A stretch of 64,000 nt of DNA from Trichomonas vaginalis G3 (GCF_026262505.1 NC_067204.1:21297300-21361299); one strand, 5' to 3'; shown: positions 1 through 10,498, counted from the first letter of the stretch. Notes: generated by a model not told the origin, from the letters alone. Numbers and translations are program-made.

Positions 1-1598
1 TTTCTTATATGATTCAATTTTATATTTCCAATACTTTTTCGTTAATTCAAAACTTGATTCTATCTCTTCCTCAGGATATTTTTCATTATGATTAAAGTCT
101 TTATATGCTAAAGCGTAACGAATCATTGAAGCATTCGATGATAAAGAAAGATTATGAAGCATATCAATTTTATAAACAAATGTTTCTTCAATAATTTTAT
201 CAATTGGGTCAATCATAATTTCAACATCTTTATTACAATAATGAATAAAATATTCTAATCTATTCTTAAAATTTTTAGCATCATTGAGATATATTTGATA
301 ATCACTATCTGATATAGTTTCTTGAGTTAATGCTGAATAAAATGAATCTTGAGTGAATGGTTCCACTTTATATAATTCTTCTTCGTAATTCTCCCATGTG
401 ATGAATTGATAAGGGAAAAAGGATTTAACACGTGATTTATTGTTTCCGAAATCTTGAGTGAATTGATCCAATGTCCCACCCGCTATATAATTTCTGATGT
501 CAATAAATCTCAATTCATATGGAACGTTTGTTTCTTTACAATGATTTGCTTAAATTGTGAAGATGAACCCAGCATTGATTTTATTTTCCATTTTGCAGTG
601 TTTAAATCACGAAGAATTAAATTTAAATCAAACTTTCCCGAATTAAAACCTATGATATTCACTTTATTAAATTCCTCATCTAGAAGTTCTTTAAATGCTT
701 CCTTCTGTTTTTCATTTAATGTATGGGACAACAATAATTCATTGTATTGACTCATATTTGATTCAACAACTAATGAACAGGTTGAAAATAAAAACTCAAT
801 CCAATCAGAAATAAAAGAATCACTCGAAGTTAAACAAAAATTCCTCGTATATGTTTTATCGTTTAATTTAACCGTTGATGATACCATGAATGGTTTTAAG
901 TAAGCATTCAAAGTTGCACACTCAGAAAGTTGTAATTCTTCTTTAGTCTCTAATGTTTCAAAGTCAAAAGTAATATAATATCTTGTCGGTGATAATATTC
1001 CTGCAAAATTGTGAGCTAATAACCACTGATATATCTTCTGTTTCGTAATATGTGGTGCATATGGTTGCTGTGTCTTTTGCAATTGAACGTCTTGAATTAA
1101 TCTCCCATTATTTTCTTTACATTTCTCACAATGCTTTAAAAATCTTCTTTGGTTTTTCCTTTCTGGATCATCGCGAATAGAATAAACTTCTTCTTTACAA
1201 TATGGACAAACTTTATAGCCGGTGAGTGCTTCAACGTCTGTTATTCTGTCAGCGTGAAGTTTTCCACATGAACTCTGTGTTAATAAAATATTTACTGTTT
1301 CAAATTCTGGATCTATCATTATTGATTCCACTAATGGAAAGTCTACCTTATTTATGTCCACGTCTTCTGGTTGAGGATCACAATAATAGAAATCAATATT
1401 AACATTTAACATTCTCGCTAATCTCTCACTTTCTGATGAAATGTCAAACCCTTCATATGCATCTATTGCTTCATTTAAATAGCTTCTACGAGTTTTAGGA
1501 TTAACACCATCAGGAATGTTATAGAAGCGTTTAAATAACCTTCTACCTTCTGCTCTAATTTGATTATCATTCATTTTAGCTGTTCCGTTTTTGTTCAT
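1..1598 (-). pseudogene. Protein-primed-type DNA polymerase B, N-terminal part (Maverick A)
   Basis: Family B DNA polymerase of the Polinton type, which in this family replicates the element from its ends. The visible part is the N-terminal region plus the 3'-5' exonuclease. A CxxC zinc-like pair lies near residue 145, exonuclease I reads TFDFETLE, exonuclease II reads FNSGKFDLNL, and an exonuclease III-like YCNKDV is visible nearer the window edge. The catalytic polymerase motifs would lie outside the window. The gene is broken in about two places. It sits 50 bp downstream of the 368-residue gene, as the polymerase does in element C. Confidence 0.8.
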
Positions 1599-1647
1599 TT
1601 ATGTAAGAATAAAAATTAAAAAATAAATAAAAATAAAGTTTTATTTA

Positions 1648-2754
1648 TTAAAGCCCATAAAATGAATTAAGAATACATAAATTTTTATCATCTGCGACGT
1701 GACGAATACATTTTAATTTACTCAAGAATGCGTACCCTGATACATTAAATCTAATTCCTGTCTTATTTAATTTCACAACTTTGAAAAGGAATGTATGAAT
1801 AGCTATAAAATGATGAGAAGATGTTTTATGGGTTGCTTCCATTTTTTCTGAAATAAATGAATAAATATAATGTTTATAAGTTTTCATATCTTTTATGTTC
1901 TTAATAATGAATGGTATAGACCTTTCAACTTCATCTTCCTTCGGTGCTGTTCTTTCATATGAAACATTATTGGTATCTTCAATAATGAAACCACAATCAC
2001 ACAAAATTTTATAGGTTCCAATGGTTTCTTTTGATATTTTATCTAATAAATCAAAAACTTTATCAACACCTGTGCATTTATTTAAATAATAATTTGTGTA
2101 AATATCATGATCTTCTTTCTTAATCGTATTAGTTGCATATGTCACGTTTTTAAGAGCTTTTTTGAATTTTTCGGAATCTAAAGGTGGTGAAAGTAATATA
2201 CAAGGGTATTCTTCATTATCAATAAATTGTAACTTATGTTTATGAATAAATTTAGTTCCTTCTTCTGAAAGTGTTTCATCTATTTCACCATCTAATAAAT
2301 TTTGTGTTGATTCTAAGACATAATTTTTATATCTTTCTTCATGAGATTTCTGAACTTCTGATTCTGAAGCTGGGATATTCATTAAACCCTCTACTTCATT
2401 TTCATTATATTTTTCAACTTCTCTTAATTCCTTAATTTTTTCATCTATTTCATCTCTTATTTTTTCCAGTTTTTCAATTTCATCATATTCATCATCTTTA
2501 ATTCGTTCTTCATAATATTCAGGGAAAACATCAGGTTCTTTAGGTTTTTCTTTTTTAGAAGATGGATATAAGAAATTTATAACATCATCTTTATTCATTT
2601 TTCCATCATAATCAAACTCATTTAAAAACTCCGCAAATTTTTGACAATTTCTTAAATAATATTTATCAACTTCATAACCCGCCTCCTTTAATATATCCTT
2701 TATTTCCTCATTTGTGAATCCTAAATTTTTAACGCTGTTAGTTGTGACACTCAT
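1648..2754 (-). CDS. Polymerase-upstream protein, terminal-protein candidate (Maverick A)
   Basis: A 368-residue protein of unknown function. Its first 65 residues match, by eye, the start of the 285-residue protein at 54584-55441 in element C: both have a helix with LxEAxxEVxKxY, then a second helix and a conserved FxxP near residue 65. Both genes lie directly upstream of DNA polymerase B. The middle (about 75-120) is highly charged and probably coiled coil. In protein-primed systems such as phi29 and adenovirus the terminal protein gene lies next to the polymerase, so this is a positional candidate for a primer protein or polymerase accessory factor. No catalytic motif is recognised. An AT-rich promoter-like box lies at 2755-2800. 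Confidence 0.6.
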   Translation of the reverse strand: MSVTTNSVKNLGFTNEEIKDILKEAGYEVDKYYLRNCQKFAEFLNEFDYDGKMNKDDVINFLYPSSKKEKPKEPDVFPEYYEERIKDDEYDEIEKLEKIRDEIDEKIKELREVEKYNENEVEGLMNIPASESEVQKSHEERYKNYVLESTQNLLDGEIDETLSEEGTKFIHKHKLQFIDNEEYPCILLSPPLDSEKFKKALKNVTYATNTIKKEDHDIYTNYYLNKCTGVDKVFDLLDKISKETIGTYKILCDCGFIIEDTNNVSYERTAPKEDEVERSIPFIIKNIKDMKTYKHYIYSFISEKMEATHKTSSHHFIAIHTFLFKVVKLNKTGIRFNVSGYAFLSKLKCIRHVADDKNLCILNSFYGL

Positions 2755-2800
2755 TTCATACGAATTAAAAATAAATTATTCAAAAATGTAAGACATGAAT
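2755..2800 (-). promoter_or_regulatory. Maverick A promoter-like box
   Basis: Read on the minus strand, the start codon of the 368-residue gene is preceded by TTTTTGAATAATTTATTTTT and then AATTCGTATGAA. Nearly the same sequence precedes the next gene at 3315-3352, ending AATTCGTAAGAA, and a related one precedes the polymerase. The repetition before separate genes suggests a shared core promoter. Confidence 0.5.
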
Positions 2801-2840
2801 TTTTTAAAGTTTATTTTTCATTCAAATAATCATTAGTTTC

Positions 2841-3314
2841 TTAAAGTTCAATGTTGAACTCATCAAATTCTTCTTCATCATTACCATTACCAATAGCGAG
2901 TTTATTTATTCTTTCGATTCTATCTTTTGATAGTCTTGCGTTTAATTTTTTCTGAAGTTTTTCGTTACCAAGTTCTAAAATTTTACATGGATGATATTTA
3001 AACTCGTTAAATTCTTTTTCCTCAGTTTTAATCATTAATCTACAAAGAACTTTAGTGAAGTGATTTTGTTGTTTAAACCATTTATCATTAATATTTGTTA
3101 TAAATTCAATATTCGGAATTAATTCCCAAATTTTTGAATTTTCGATTAATTTACCATCAAATGCAAAAGCAATAGGTTTAATATTAAACTTACCTTTATA
3201 AAATAAACTTTCTATGTAATCATCAAAATAAACGTCTACTTGTTTAACTTGGGCGAGAATTGGTGAAAGTTTATTCATTAATTGATTCACAGTCACGAAT
3301 TTAGATTCACTCAT
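2841..3314 (-). CDS. Small acidic-tailed protein, SSB candidate (Maverick A)
   Basis: A 157-residue protein. It shares a pattern with 24029-24448 (element B) and 55926-56399 (element C): a VTVNQL- or ISVNKY-like start, a beta segment reading NIKPIAFAF (NIEPVKFAI in B, YVRPLAIVI in C), a basic middle, and a short acidic C-terminal tail. The tail ends here in EEEFDEFNIEL. An acidic tail on a small beta-rich protein beside polymerase or helicase genes is typical of replicative single-stranded-DNA-binding proteins, for example bacterial SSB and T7 gp2.5. That role is inference; no OB-fold signature can be proved by eye. Confidence 0.55.
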   Translation of the reverse strand: MSESKFVTVNQLMNKLSPILAQVKQVDVYFDDYIESLFYKGKFNIKPIAFAFDGKLIENSKIWELIPNIEFITNINDKWFKQQNHFTKVLCRLMIKTEEKEFNEFKYHPCKILELGNEKLQKKLNARLSKDRIERINKLAIGNGNDEEEFDEFNIEL

Positions 3315-3352
3315 TTCTTACGAATTAAAAAAATAAATTATTCAAAAATGTA
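3315..3352 (-). promoter_or_regulatory. Maverick A promoter-like box
   Basis: Second copy of the element A box, upstream of the SSB-like gene. Apart from run-length differences in the T tract and one base near the start codon it matches the copy at 2755-2800, including TACATTTTTGAATAATTTAT. Confidence 0.5.
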
Positions 3353-3358
3353 AGAAGT

Positions 3359-3466
3359 TTAGTTTTTAATTTCTTTTTCTCGTTTATGAGGTCTTTGATT
3401 ATGACTCCATTGATTCCATTCAGGATTTAAACAATGTTTAATTAATCGCGGAATATCTGACATCAT
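3359..3466 (-). CDS. Very small hypothetical ORF (35 residues)
   Basis: A short basic ORF starting MMSDIPRLIKHCLNPEW and ending in a lysine-rich stretch, upstream of the SSB-like gene in element A. The start follows a TATATATATAGATG run. No homologue is recognised; it could be chance. Listed because it is the only open reading frame between the SSB-like gene and the presumed element end. Confidence 0.25.
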   Translation of the reverse strand: MMSDIPRLIKHCLNPEWNQWSHNQRPHKREKEIKN

Positions 3467-3776
3467 CTATATATATATAGCTTCTTTTATTTTTTTTATT
3501 ACATTTAATGTATGGGTTGAGTGTAAATGTCTTACAATTTTGTATCATTTTAAATCTTGATTTATTCAAAAACGTAAGAATAAAAACCGTAAGAATCATA
3601 CATTTATTTTATCAATTGTATGAAAATTACTTACAAAATCGTTCAATATTGTATGAATTCTTACGTTTACAAAAAAAGTCACACAACCCGCCATATATAC
3701 TACTATTATTTTAAAATTAAAAAAAATAAAGAAAGTATAATAAGTAATTATTTAGTTATCGATATATATATGTAAA
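3467..3776. other. Presumed terminal region of Maverick A
   Basis: AT-rich and non-coding. It holds several copies of CTTACAATTTTGTAT-like and CGTAAGAAT-like words in both orientations, as subterminal repeats of transposons often do. A candidate end (minus strand AGTATATATGGCGGG) falls near 3705. The matching opposite terminus lies outside the window. Confidence 0.35.
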
Positions 3777-4398
3777 GTGATAATCTGAGGATAATCTGAG
3801 GAGGAGTCTGAGGATTAGACCGAGGAGTAGTTTGAGGAGTTTGAGGATAATCTGAGGAGTTTGAGGAGTAGTCTGAGGAGTTTGAGGAGTAGTCTGAGGA
3901 GTTTGAGGATAATCTGAGGAGTTGTCTGAGGAGTAGTTTCAGGAGTTGTCTGAGGATAATTTGAGGAGTTTGAGGAGTAGTCTGAGGAGTTTGAGGATAA
4001 TCTGAGGAGTTTGAGGAGTAGTCTGAGGAGTTTGAGGAGTAGTCTGAGGAGTTTGAGGATAATCTGAGCATAATCTGAGGAGGAGTCTGAGGATTAGACT
4101 GAGGAGTAGTTTGAGGATAATCTGAGGAGGAGTCTGAGGATAATCTGAGGAGTAGTTTGAGGATAATCTGAGGAGGAGTCTGAGGATAATCTGAGGAGTA
4201 GTTTCAGGAGTAGTCTGAGGACTAGTCTCAGGACTAGTCTGATGAGGAGGACTCTAAGGAGTAGTCTGAAGAGTAGTCTCAGGAGGAAGATCTGAGGAGG
4301 AGTCTTATGAGGAGGGGTCTAAGGAGTAGTCTGAGGATGATGAGTAATCTGATAAGGAGTAGTCTGAGGATGATCTGAGGATAACCTGATGACTAGTC
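3777..4398. repeat. 12-bp-unit minisatellite
   Basis: About 620 bp of tandem units of 12 bp, mainly TCTGAGGAGTAG, TTTGAGGAGTAG and TCTGAGGATAAT. Unit order is irregular and the array decays to the right, where units pick up GACTAG and GATGAGG variants. The period is a multiple of three, so a long reading frame of S, N, D, Y, P, Q and T residues stays open on the minus strand, but nothing suggests it is a gene. Confidence 0.9.
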
Positions 4399-5411
4399 TA
4401 GGAGTGGTATAATAAAAATGTAAAATATTTTCAAAGAAAAAATTCTATGAATTTTATATTTTAATTCTTAGCATTATACTGAATAAAATAAACATAAATA
4501 TCAAAATTTGAAATTGAAAACGCCAAAAAATTGATAATCCACATTCAATATTTTGTAAGTGGCGTACATTTTGAATACTCGCCATACGCCTTGGAGTTCT
4601 CAATTTTGAATTCGCCTTTATTTGGGCGACCTCAGAAAAATACGCCATTAAGAAAATATTGTATGAGATTTTAAATTTGAACACGCTCTACCTTAAGGAA
4701 GTAAATTTATTAAGATATATTTATATATAATAAACGATTACTTAAAAAAAAGTATTTCATCGCTTATGTAAGTTTCAAAAAAATCACGAAAATAAAAAAA
4801 TCAAGATTAAAATTTTATTTTTAATTTTTGAATTTCTCAAATGGCGAAATTTTTGGGCGAACAAAAAAAATGTACGCCCGGTCAAATGGCGTGTTTAACG
4901 CATCCCTATTCTGAAAATATTTTTTTTCGAAAAAATTCGAAAAAAATTCTTAAAATTCAAAAATCCCTTAATTCCTGAGGATTTTGGAAAAAAGTTTTTA
5001 CATGAACATGTGTATATTATATGAAGTATATTGATAAGGTAAAAATCAAATTTTATTGCATATTCATCGAGAAAATAAACTAACGAATCCCTCAAAATTG
5101 AGAGGGTAATCCTCCTCCTCTCAAATAAACGTACATACGGGTGCACCCTTAAATGAGTAACCAGAATAAAAGTGATGTTTTAATTTGGAGCAAAATTAAA
5201 ATAAAAATACCATTAATTCACATTAATTTAGGTCCATTTTTTATCTTGAAGTGATTGATATTTCAAATCAAAGTTTGGAGCAAATTTATAATATCTATAA
5301 AGAAACTCCATTTTTTGATAACAATACACAAATGCATTATTGTTAACTCAATGAAATATGATGGAATCAAAATAATTTCATGTTTATTAAATAAAATACA
5401 AACAAATTTAA
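4399..5411. other. Intergenic stretch with decayed inverted words
   Basis: No convincing gene. GGCGTACATTTT-like words recur in opposite orientations (GTGGCGTACATTTTGAA near 4560 and AAATGTACGCCCGG near 4870, with TACGCC and GGCGTG nearby), so a small decayed inverted-repeat element of about 350 bp is possible. The rest is plain AT-rich sequence. Confidence 0.4.
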
Positions 5412-7628
5412 TTAAGTACGGGATGTATTCAACATATTAATTACCTTCCTCCCGTATTCTTCTATATTATCGATATAAGATCCATTATCAATAAGAAAGT
5501 TAATTGCATCAATTGCGTCATTAATAAATTCTTGAGGCTTTTCGATTTTAATACTTCGACAAATGAAAGCAAAAGCGTATTTCTGTATTTTCGCGTCATT
5601 TGCATACAAACCTCTCACAGGAAAAGAGAATCCAAACAATGACCAAAGATCAGTATCATAATTATTTGCCATCATAGACATAACTTTAAAAATAGAAACA
5701 GATATCATAGGATCAGAGAAGTCATAGTTGTCACAATACTGTCTAATGATATTATGATCAAAAGAACTCTTCAAAAGAGGTAAAATTTGAAAATGATAAT
5801 ATTGAATTATTCCATTTTCAAGAATATAATAAAAATATTGACATATCTTATCAATATTACTAATATTATTTGCAGAAAGTGTTAAATAAATGAAATTATA
5901 TACCCTATCCTGCACAAAATCATCATTAATTACAGTTACATTTTCAATTTCATCAAAAACCATGTCAAAAGTACTAACAACGAACTGATGAACATTATCT
6001 TCGACCTTTAAATCCTTTAAATAACTACTTAGAACACATAACGACGTCAATAATTCTTTAATTAAATTTTCATCATTTGTTTTCAAAATATTTTCAATTG
6101 TTGATGAAATAGAATCATAAATCATTGTTAATATATCAGTATTATAATTAACATTCATTATTGAAATTAATGAAATTATCAAATAAGGTTCAAAACCGTT
6201 TTGTAAAGTATTCAAAAATGGCATCAAAATTTCCAAATTTTGATCTTTAAATAAATTGACATTTCTCGATATAATATGGGCGAAAGCCTTGAGACTATTT
6301 TTCTGGTCAACATCTATAAACATCGAGGATATAGTTATAAACTCATTTAGATAATCAGTCATTTCAAATCCGATGTTTTGAATAAATAAAAGTGACAAAA
6401 TTGGAAAATTTTGACATTGAATTAATTTTTGACAGATTAAAGTTTTGATTTCGACTGGTAACAGATGCGATCCTATATATGAGGCTGCGGCTAACATGCC
6501 ATCTGATATTTCAGCGTTTTCTAGAACTTCAAAACATAATTCAGGTGAAATTTTCCAAATTCTTTGAAATAAATTGTTGATTTTGTTATGAGGGTATCCA
6601 TTATCAACTGAATTTATGCAAACAATAAACAAAGGTTGTGATAATTGTCGAAATTCTTCATTTTCTGATGCCATTTCGTCAATTTTTGATGTGTAATGCT
6701 CTAAAAACAATGAATAGTCATCTTCATTATCTGTTGTGTAGTTTTCTGGTATAAATTCTAAAATTTTGACTAAAAAATTAAAAAAATCTTCTGATTTGGA
6801 AAATAAATCACATCTCGACCAAAGAAAGAAATTAATTAGAGTTATTATATTATGGTATGTTGAATATTTCGTTTCATTTGAAACTAAAAATTCAATTACA
6901 TTTTTTGTCAATTCAAAAATTAAATAAATGAATTTCTGTTCGTCATCATGCGATGGATCAAGAGTACTTGCATTGTAAACGAAATTAATGATCGATTGGA
7001 TATCAATTTCTGAATTTATACTGTTATTAATTTTTTCTATCATGAAAATGAATTCTCCGAACTGATCATAGGCTAAAATCATATTAGAGGCGACTTCTAT
7101 CCAGTTTTTGTTCACTTCTGACTCTGAAAACAAAGGAATGAATGATTGAATGGTTTCTTTCAGTTTTTCAGCTGCAAGTTCAGCAAGATCGTAAGGTCTA
7201 TATATTGCTTGAATATAGTTTATGCAAACTTCATTAACAACTGCGTAAATATGTTGATTTTTTTCTGAAAATAATGAAATAAGAGGAGGACTATCAGGTG
7301 TTAGCAAGTACAATCCTGCAATGCAGTTAATGACTAAATTGTCAAGACCTTCTGTCGTTTTGTCGAGAAAATTTATCAAAATTTGTATCAAAGGAATTCG
7401 TAATTCTTGTGCAATACGGTGTAATCGATATTTAATTGTTGATTTAATACCAGATATGACAGTGTTATAGACTGGCAATGGGTATTCTGATTGCAATATT
7501 ATTAAAATTTGTTCAAAAGCTTGATCTGAAAGTAACCAATCCATAATGCATATATTTGCTTCATATTTAGCATGATTGTCTGTTTCATTGCTGAATAGAA
7601 TCATTATATTATTGATGAGTTCATCCAT
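5412..7628 (-). CDS. Karyopherin-beta-like HEAT-repeat protein (importin/exportin family)
   Basis: A 738-residue, almost wholly alpha-helical protein with repeated paired amphipathic helices of HEAT type. The N-terminus, with KYEANICIMDWLLSDQAFEQ near residue 20-40, resembles the start of importin-13/transportin-SR type karyopherins, where a helix with W and SDQAWE leads into the Ran-binding repeats. Such proteins carry cargo through nuclear pores under control of Ran-GTP. It is shorter than the usual 900-1000 residues of the family. There is no signal peptide or membrane segment. A TCATTAT initiator-like element lies about 17 bp upstream of the ATG. Other HEAT-solenoid proteins are possible; assignment to transportin-SR/importin-13 is tentative. 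Confidence 0.55.
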   Translation of the reverse strand: MDELINNIMILFSNETDNHAKYEANICIMDWLLSDQAFEQILIILQSEYPLPVYNTVISGIKSTIKYRLHRIAQELRIPLIQILINFLDKTTEGLDNLVINCIAGLYLLTPDSPPLISLFSEKNQHIYAVVNEVCINYIQAIYRPYDLAELAAEKLKETIQSFIPLFSESEVNKNWIEVASNMILAYDQFGEFIFMIEKINNSINSEIDIQSIINFVYNASTLDPSHDDEQKFIYLIFELTKNVIEFLVSNETKYSTYHNIITLINFFLWSRCDLFSKSEDFFNFLVKILEFIPENYTTDNEDDYSLFLEHYTSKIDEMASENEEFRQLSQPLFIVCINSVDNGYPHNKINNLFQRIWKISPELCFEVLENAEISDGMLAAASYIGSHLLPVEIKTLICQKLIQCQNFPILSLLFIQNIGFEMTDYLNEFITISSMFIDVDQKNSLKAFAHIISRNVNLFKDQNLEILMPFLNTLQNGFEPYLIISLISIMNVNYNTDILTMIYDSISSTIENILKTNDENLIKELLTSLCVLSSYLKDLKVEDNVHQFVVSTFDMVFDEIENVTVINDDFVQDRVYNFIYLTLSANNISNIDKICQYFYYILENGIIQYYHFQILPLLKSSFDHNIIRQYCDNYDFSDPMISVSIFKVMSMMANNYDTDLWSLFGFSFPVRGLYANDAKIQKYAFAFICRSIKIEKPQEFINDAIDAINFLIDNGSYIDNIEEYGRKVINMLNTSRT

Positions 7629-7644
7629 TCAACAACAAAGAAAA

Positions 7645-7651
7645 ATAATGA
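7645..7651 (-). promoter_or_regulatory. Trichomonad initiator element
   Basis: Minus strand TCATTAT within TTTTTCATTATTTTTC, about 17 bp before the start codon of the HEAT protein. It fits the trichomonad Inr consensus TCA+1Y(T/A), normally found within about 20 bp of the ATG. Confidence 0.5.
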
Positions 7652-8143
7652 AAAACATGATAAAGAGATTATTATAATTTAAAGAAAATCAGACTATTCA
7701 GAGCGAATTTACTCTTAATATGAAAGATTACATATTTTTATATCAAATTCTAACATGAACAAGTGAACTTAAAATATGATTCTTTCTTCAATCTTAATAT
7801 ATCGGTATATGACTTTGCTTGACTAAATGAAAAAGAATCTTTTATTAATTCATAGCAGCTCTAATTGTTCTATGTCTATGATTGTTTTCTCTAATTGTTA
7901 ACCTCTCAGGTGTCACCTTCGATTGGCCAGTAAAATTTTGTGAAAGCAATCATAGACTCAAAATGTGATTTCTGAATATAATTTCAAGATGTTCAATTGC
8001 AGACTTGAGAGTTGATGGAATCTCCTTGAGCTCCTCATATCATAATAAGCAATGTTCCGCTTGGTAACAGGAAATCTTCAACTTCAGTGAATATATTAAA
8101 AAATAAAAGAATAAGAAAAAAACTAATTTTACTTTAGTCAAAA
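7652..8143. other. Intergenic, nothing recognised
   Basis: About 490 bp between two minus-strand host genes. No open frame, RNA gene or repeat is apparent. Confidence 0.6.
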
Positions 8144-10498
8144 TTACTGTTTCAGTGGTGGTCTGTTTGGTTCTTCTGTTTTGTGGATTTTCTTTCTTCC
8201 TGCCTTGATTACTCCCTTAACTTTCTTCTTCTCAGCTGGTTTCTTCTCTTCTGGCTGTTGTTTCTCTTCTGTCTTCTTTGTTTCTTTTTGTTTTGGCTGA
8301 GACTGTTGTTGTGGAGCTTGTTGTTGAGCAGGTTCGTTTAAGTTTATGTTTGCGAAAGCATCAGCGAGAGGATTTGCCTTCTTTTCAGGTTGTTGACCGA
8401 ACAAAGGTTTCTTTGCAGCCTTGATTACGATGTTTCCTCTGTCAGTGTTCTTGTTCTGTTTCCTTACTTTGATCTTTGGCTTTGTTTCATCATCCTTTCC
8501 TTTCTTATCTGATGATTTCTTCTTTCCTTCTTTCTTCTTGAGCTCTTCAGCTGTTGCTGCGACAAGAGGATCAACTGGTCCATCCTGATCTTCAGCCAAG
8601 AAGTCGTCGTCATCATCATCAACGTTGAAGTTCAATTCGACATCGCCATTGATTTCTTCAGGAACTTCAAGAGGAGGAAGTGAGTCTTCATCGTATTCAG
8701 CTGTCAACTTGTCCTTGATCTCCTTGAACTCTTCTGAATCTCTCATGTCCTTGAACGTGTCAATTAACTGCATTGTTGTAACAGCTAAATCTTGTACTTC
8801 AGCGTATATTCCTGTCTGGAAATCAGGTAATCTTTCAGCGAACAAACTCTCTGCTTGTTTGAAAGATTCTTCACTATCGCATCTGATATACAACTTGAAA
8901 GCTGTTGACAATGCGCTGACTTGTACACGTTCATCACAGAACAAAATGTTCTCAGTAATGATCAAAGGAAGTGGCTTGGAATTCTCCGAATACTCACCAA
9001 TGATGTAAAGAGCTGTGAGAAGGAGTTTCGTTGCATCTCTGTAATTCCTCATGCTCAAGATCTTTCCCATCATTTCAACAAGTGATTCGCGTGTTGCTGG
9101 AACACGTGTAGCCAAATCCATGAATTGGTTGGAAATGATATCGAAGCATGTGAAGCCGCCTTCGTCAAGGAAGTCACCAATAACTTGTATGTACCAGTTG
9201 AAGTCCGAAATAACTGCGTAATCGTTCTTGGAACAGACTTCAATGATGCGTGTAATGCATGTATTCTTAAAACTGACAGATATTGATTCCTTGAAGTGAA
9301 GGAACATTTTGGCAACGATACCGTCGATAGTCTTGGAGTTGGCGAGTGCCATTAAGAGGTCGAGAGCGAGTAAACGTGTTGCTTCATCGCTGGAGTCGAG
9401 GCAATTTGAGATGATCTCCTTGTTTTGGGCAACAAGCTTTGGCTGGATCTCCATGAGCTTGATGAAGAGCTTGAGGCAAAGGAAACGAAGGTTTGCATCG
9501 GAGTTGTCGATGAAATTCTTCATTCTTTCGGTGGCATATGTAAGAAGAACGGTATTTGTAATTGGAACTTCGATGATTGTTCTGACTAATTCGAAGAGAA
9601 CTGTTGCAGAGCCTGTTGTCTCGAGTAATGTTGTAAATGTTGGAATTAACTTCTTTGGAAGGCGTGGTTCGACTTCGCAGAGCATGCGGAGGAGGATAAT
9701 GAGTTTGAGGCAGATCCAGTTGCTGGCTGGAGCTTCAAGCATCTTGTAGAGCTTTGGAATGAGAGATGTGAAATTCTGTGGATTATGGCGGCAGAATTCT
9801 GTCATTACGTTCAATGTTGCGAATAAAACAGATGGCTCTGAATCATCAAGGCGGGCCTTGAGAGCTGGGAATCCTGTTCTTAATGCGTCTGGATAAACAA
9901 CGCAAATGTTGTAGAAGTTGGCAATTGCCTTCTGGCGGATGTCAGCTCTTGCGGATGACATGAACGATACAACATCATTGGCTACATGCTGGGAAATTGG
10001 AATTGAAAGATATGATGGGATACTGCTTAAAACAAGAGTTGTAAATAAAGGATTGTTTGTTGTAAGATCCTTTCTGACTCTGTTTGTGGCCATGAGAACG
10101 ACGTCGGAGTTGGAATTCCAAAGGAAACCGGCAGCTGTGTAGCAAAGCCTCTTGAGAGAGTAATCATTAGAAGAGAGGACTTCAAGAATCATGAAATCAG
10201 CCCAAGCGGTATCATAGCCTAAGAGATTGAGGAAGATAACCTGTTGAACAAGTGGTCCTTTGTCTTCGTCCTTGAATTCTTTGGCGTTTTCTTGGATTTC
10301 GGCCACTAATTCTGAAATGAATTCCTCAACTGTGTTGTTGAGTGTAGAAGCAATGTAATCTCTTACTGCATCTGCAAGGGAACGACGGATTAATTGCTTT
10401 GATGCCTTCTTGACTTTCTCGCCGGCTTTAACAATGCTTTCGCCAGCTTGCTTAGAAATTTCTTTTGTCTTCTTACCGAAATTGATTAATTTATCCAT
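8144..10498 (-). CDS. AP-3 adaptor complex subunit delta (large adaptin)
   Basis: A 784-residue large adaptin. AP-3 is a heterotetramer that sorts cargo from endosomes or the trans-Golgi to lysosome-like organelles; delta is one of its two large chains. Residues about 30-570 form the adaptin N-terminal solenoid. Diagnostic stretches include LNLLGYDTAWADFMILEV, TNRVRKDL, DIRQKAI and LRTGFPALKARLDDSEPSV, which track animal AP-3 delta (LQMLGYDISWA, TNQIRKDL, LRPAFPRLKEKLEDPDPGV). An acidic stretch (DDDDDD near residue 630) starts the hinge, followed by a Q-rich, then K-rich tail. It ends without a clear ear domain and is shorter than the ~1150-residue animal protein. It is more GC-rich than the flanking elements, as expected of a conserved host gene. 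Confidence 0.9.
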   Translation of the reverse strand: MDKLINFGKKTKEISKQAGESIVKAGEKVKKASKQLIRRSLADAVRDYIASTLNNTVEEFISELVAEIQENAKEFKDEDKGPLVQQVIFLNLLGYDTAWADFMILEVLSSNDYSLKRLCYTAAGFLWNSNSDVVLMATNRVRKDLTTNNPLFTTLVLSSIPSYLSIPISQHVANDVVSFMSSARADIRQKAIANFYNICVVYPDALRTGFPALKARLDDSEPSVLFATLNVMTEFCRHNPQNFTSLIPKLYKMLEAPASNWICLKLIILLRMLCEVEPRLPKKLIPTFTTLLETTGSATVLFELVRTIIEVPITNTVLLTYATERMKNFIDNSDANLRFLCLKLFIKLMEIQPKLVAQNKEIISNCLDSSDEATRLLALDLLMALANSKTIDGIVAKMFLHFKESISVSFKNTCITRIIEVCSKNDYAVISDFNWYIQVIGDFLDEGGFTCFDIISNQFMDLATRVPATRESLVEMMGKILSMRNYRDATKLLLTALYIIGEYSENSKPLPLIITENILFCDERVQVSALSTAFKLYIRCDSEESFKQAESLFAERLPDFQTGIYAEVQDLAVTTMQLIDTFKDMRDSEEFKEIKDKLTAEYDEDSLPPLEVPEEINGDVELNFNVDDDDDDFLAEDQDGPVDPLVAATAEELKKKEGKKKSSDKKGKDDETKPKIKVRKQNKNTDRGNIVIKAAKKPLFGQQPEKKANPLADAFANINLNEPAQQQAPQQQSQPKQKETKKTEEKQQPEEKKPAEKKKVKGVIKAGRKKIHKTEEPNRPPLKQ

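Larger units (their letters stand above)
1..3715 (-). mobile_element. Maverick/Polinton element A, partial, broken
   Basis: One end of a Polinton-type element, cut by the left edge of the window. On the minus strand it reads SSB-like protein, polymerase-upstream protein, DNA polymerase B, the same order seen in element C at 51.7-56.4 kb. Gene starts are preceded by a shared AT-rich box followed by GTAAGA or GTATGAA. Its outer end probably lies near 3.7 kb, where the minus strand reads AGTATATATGGCGGG, resembling the AGTATAC end of element C; this boundary is a guess. The copy is broken, with a few breaks in the polymerase region. It is more diverged from C than the arms of B are from each other, so it is a separate lineage. 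Confidence 0.8.

Noticed and set aside
3748-4071. Open frame of S/N/D/Y/P/Q/T repeats on the minus strand
   Set aside because: It is the translation of the 12-bp minisatellite, open only because the period is a multiple of three. No promoter or other coding signal.
3777-4398. CRISPR-like appearance of regularly spaced repeats
   Set aside because: Direct tandem repeats without unique spacers, in a eukaryotic setting with no cas-like gene.
8625-10142. Plus-strand open frames of up to 146 residues opposite AP-3 delta
   Set aside because: Antisense shadows of a strongly conserved gene.
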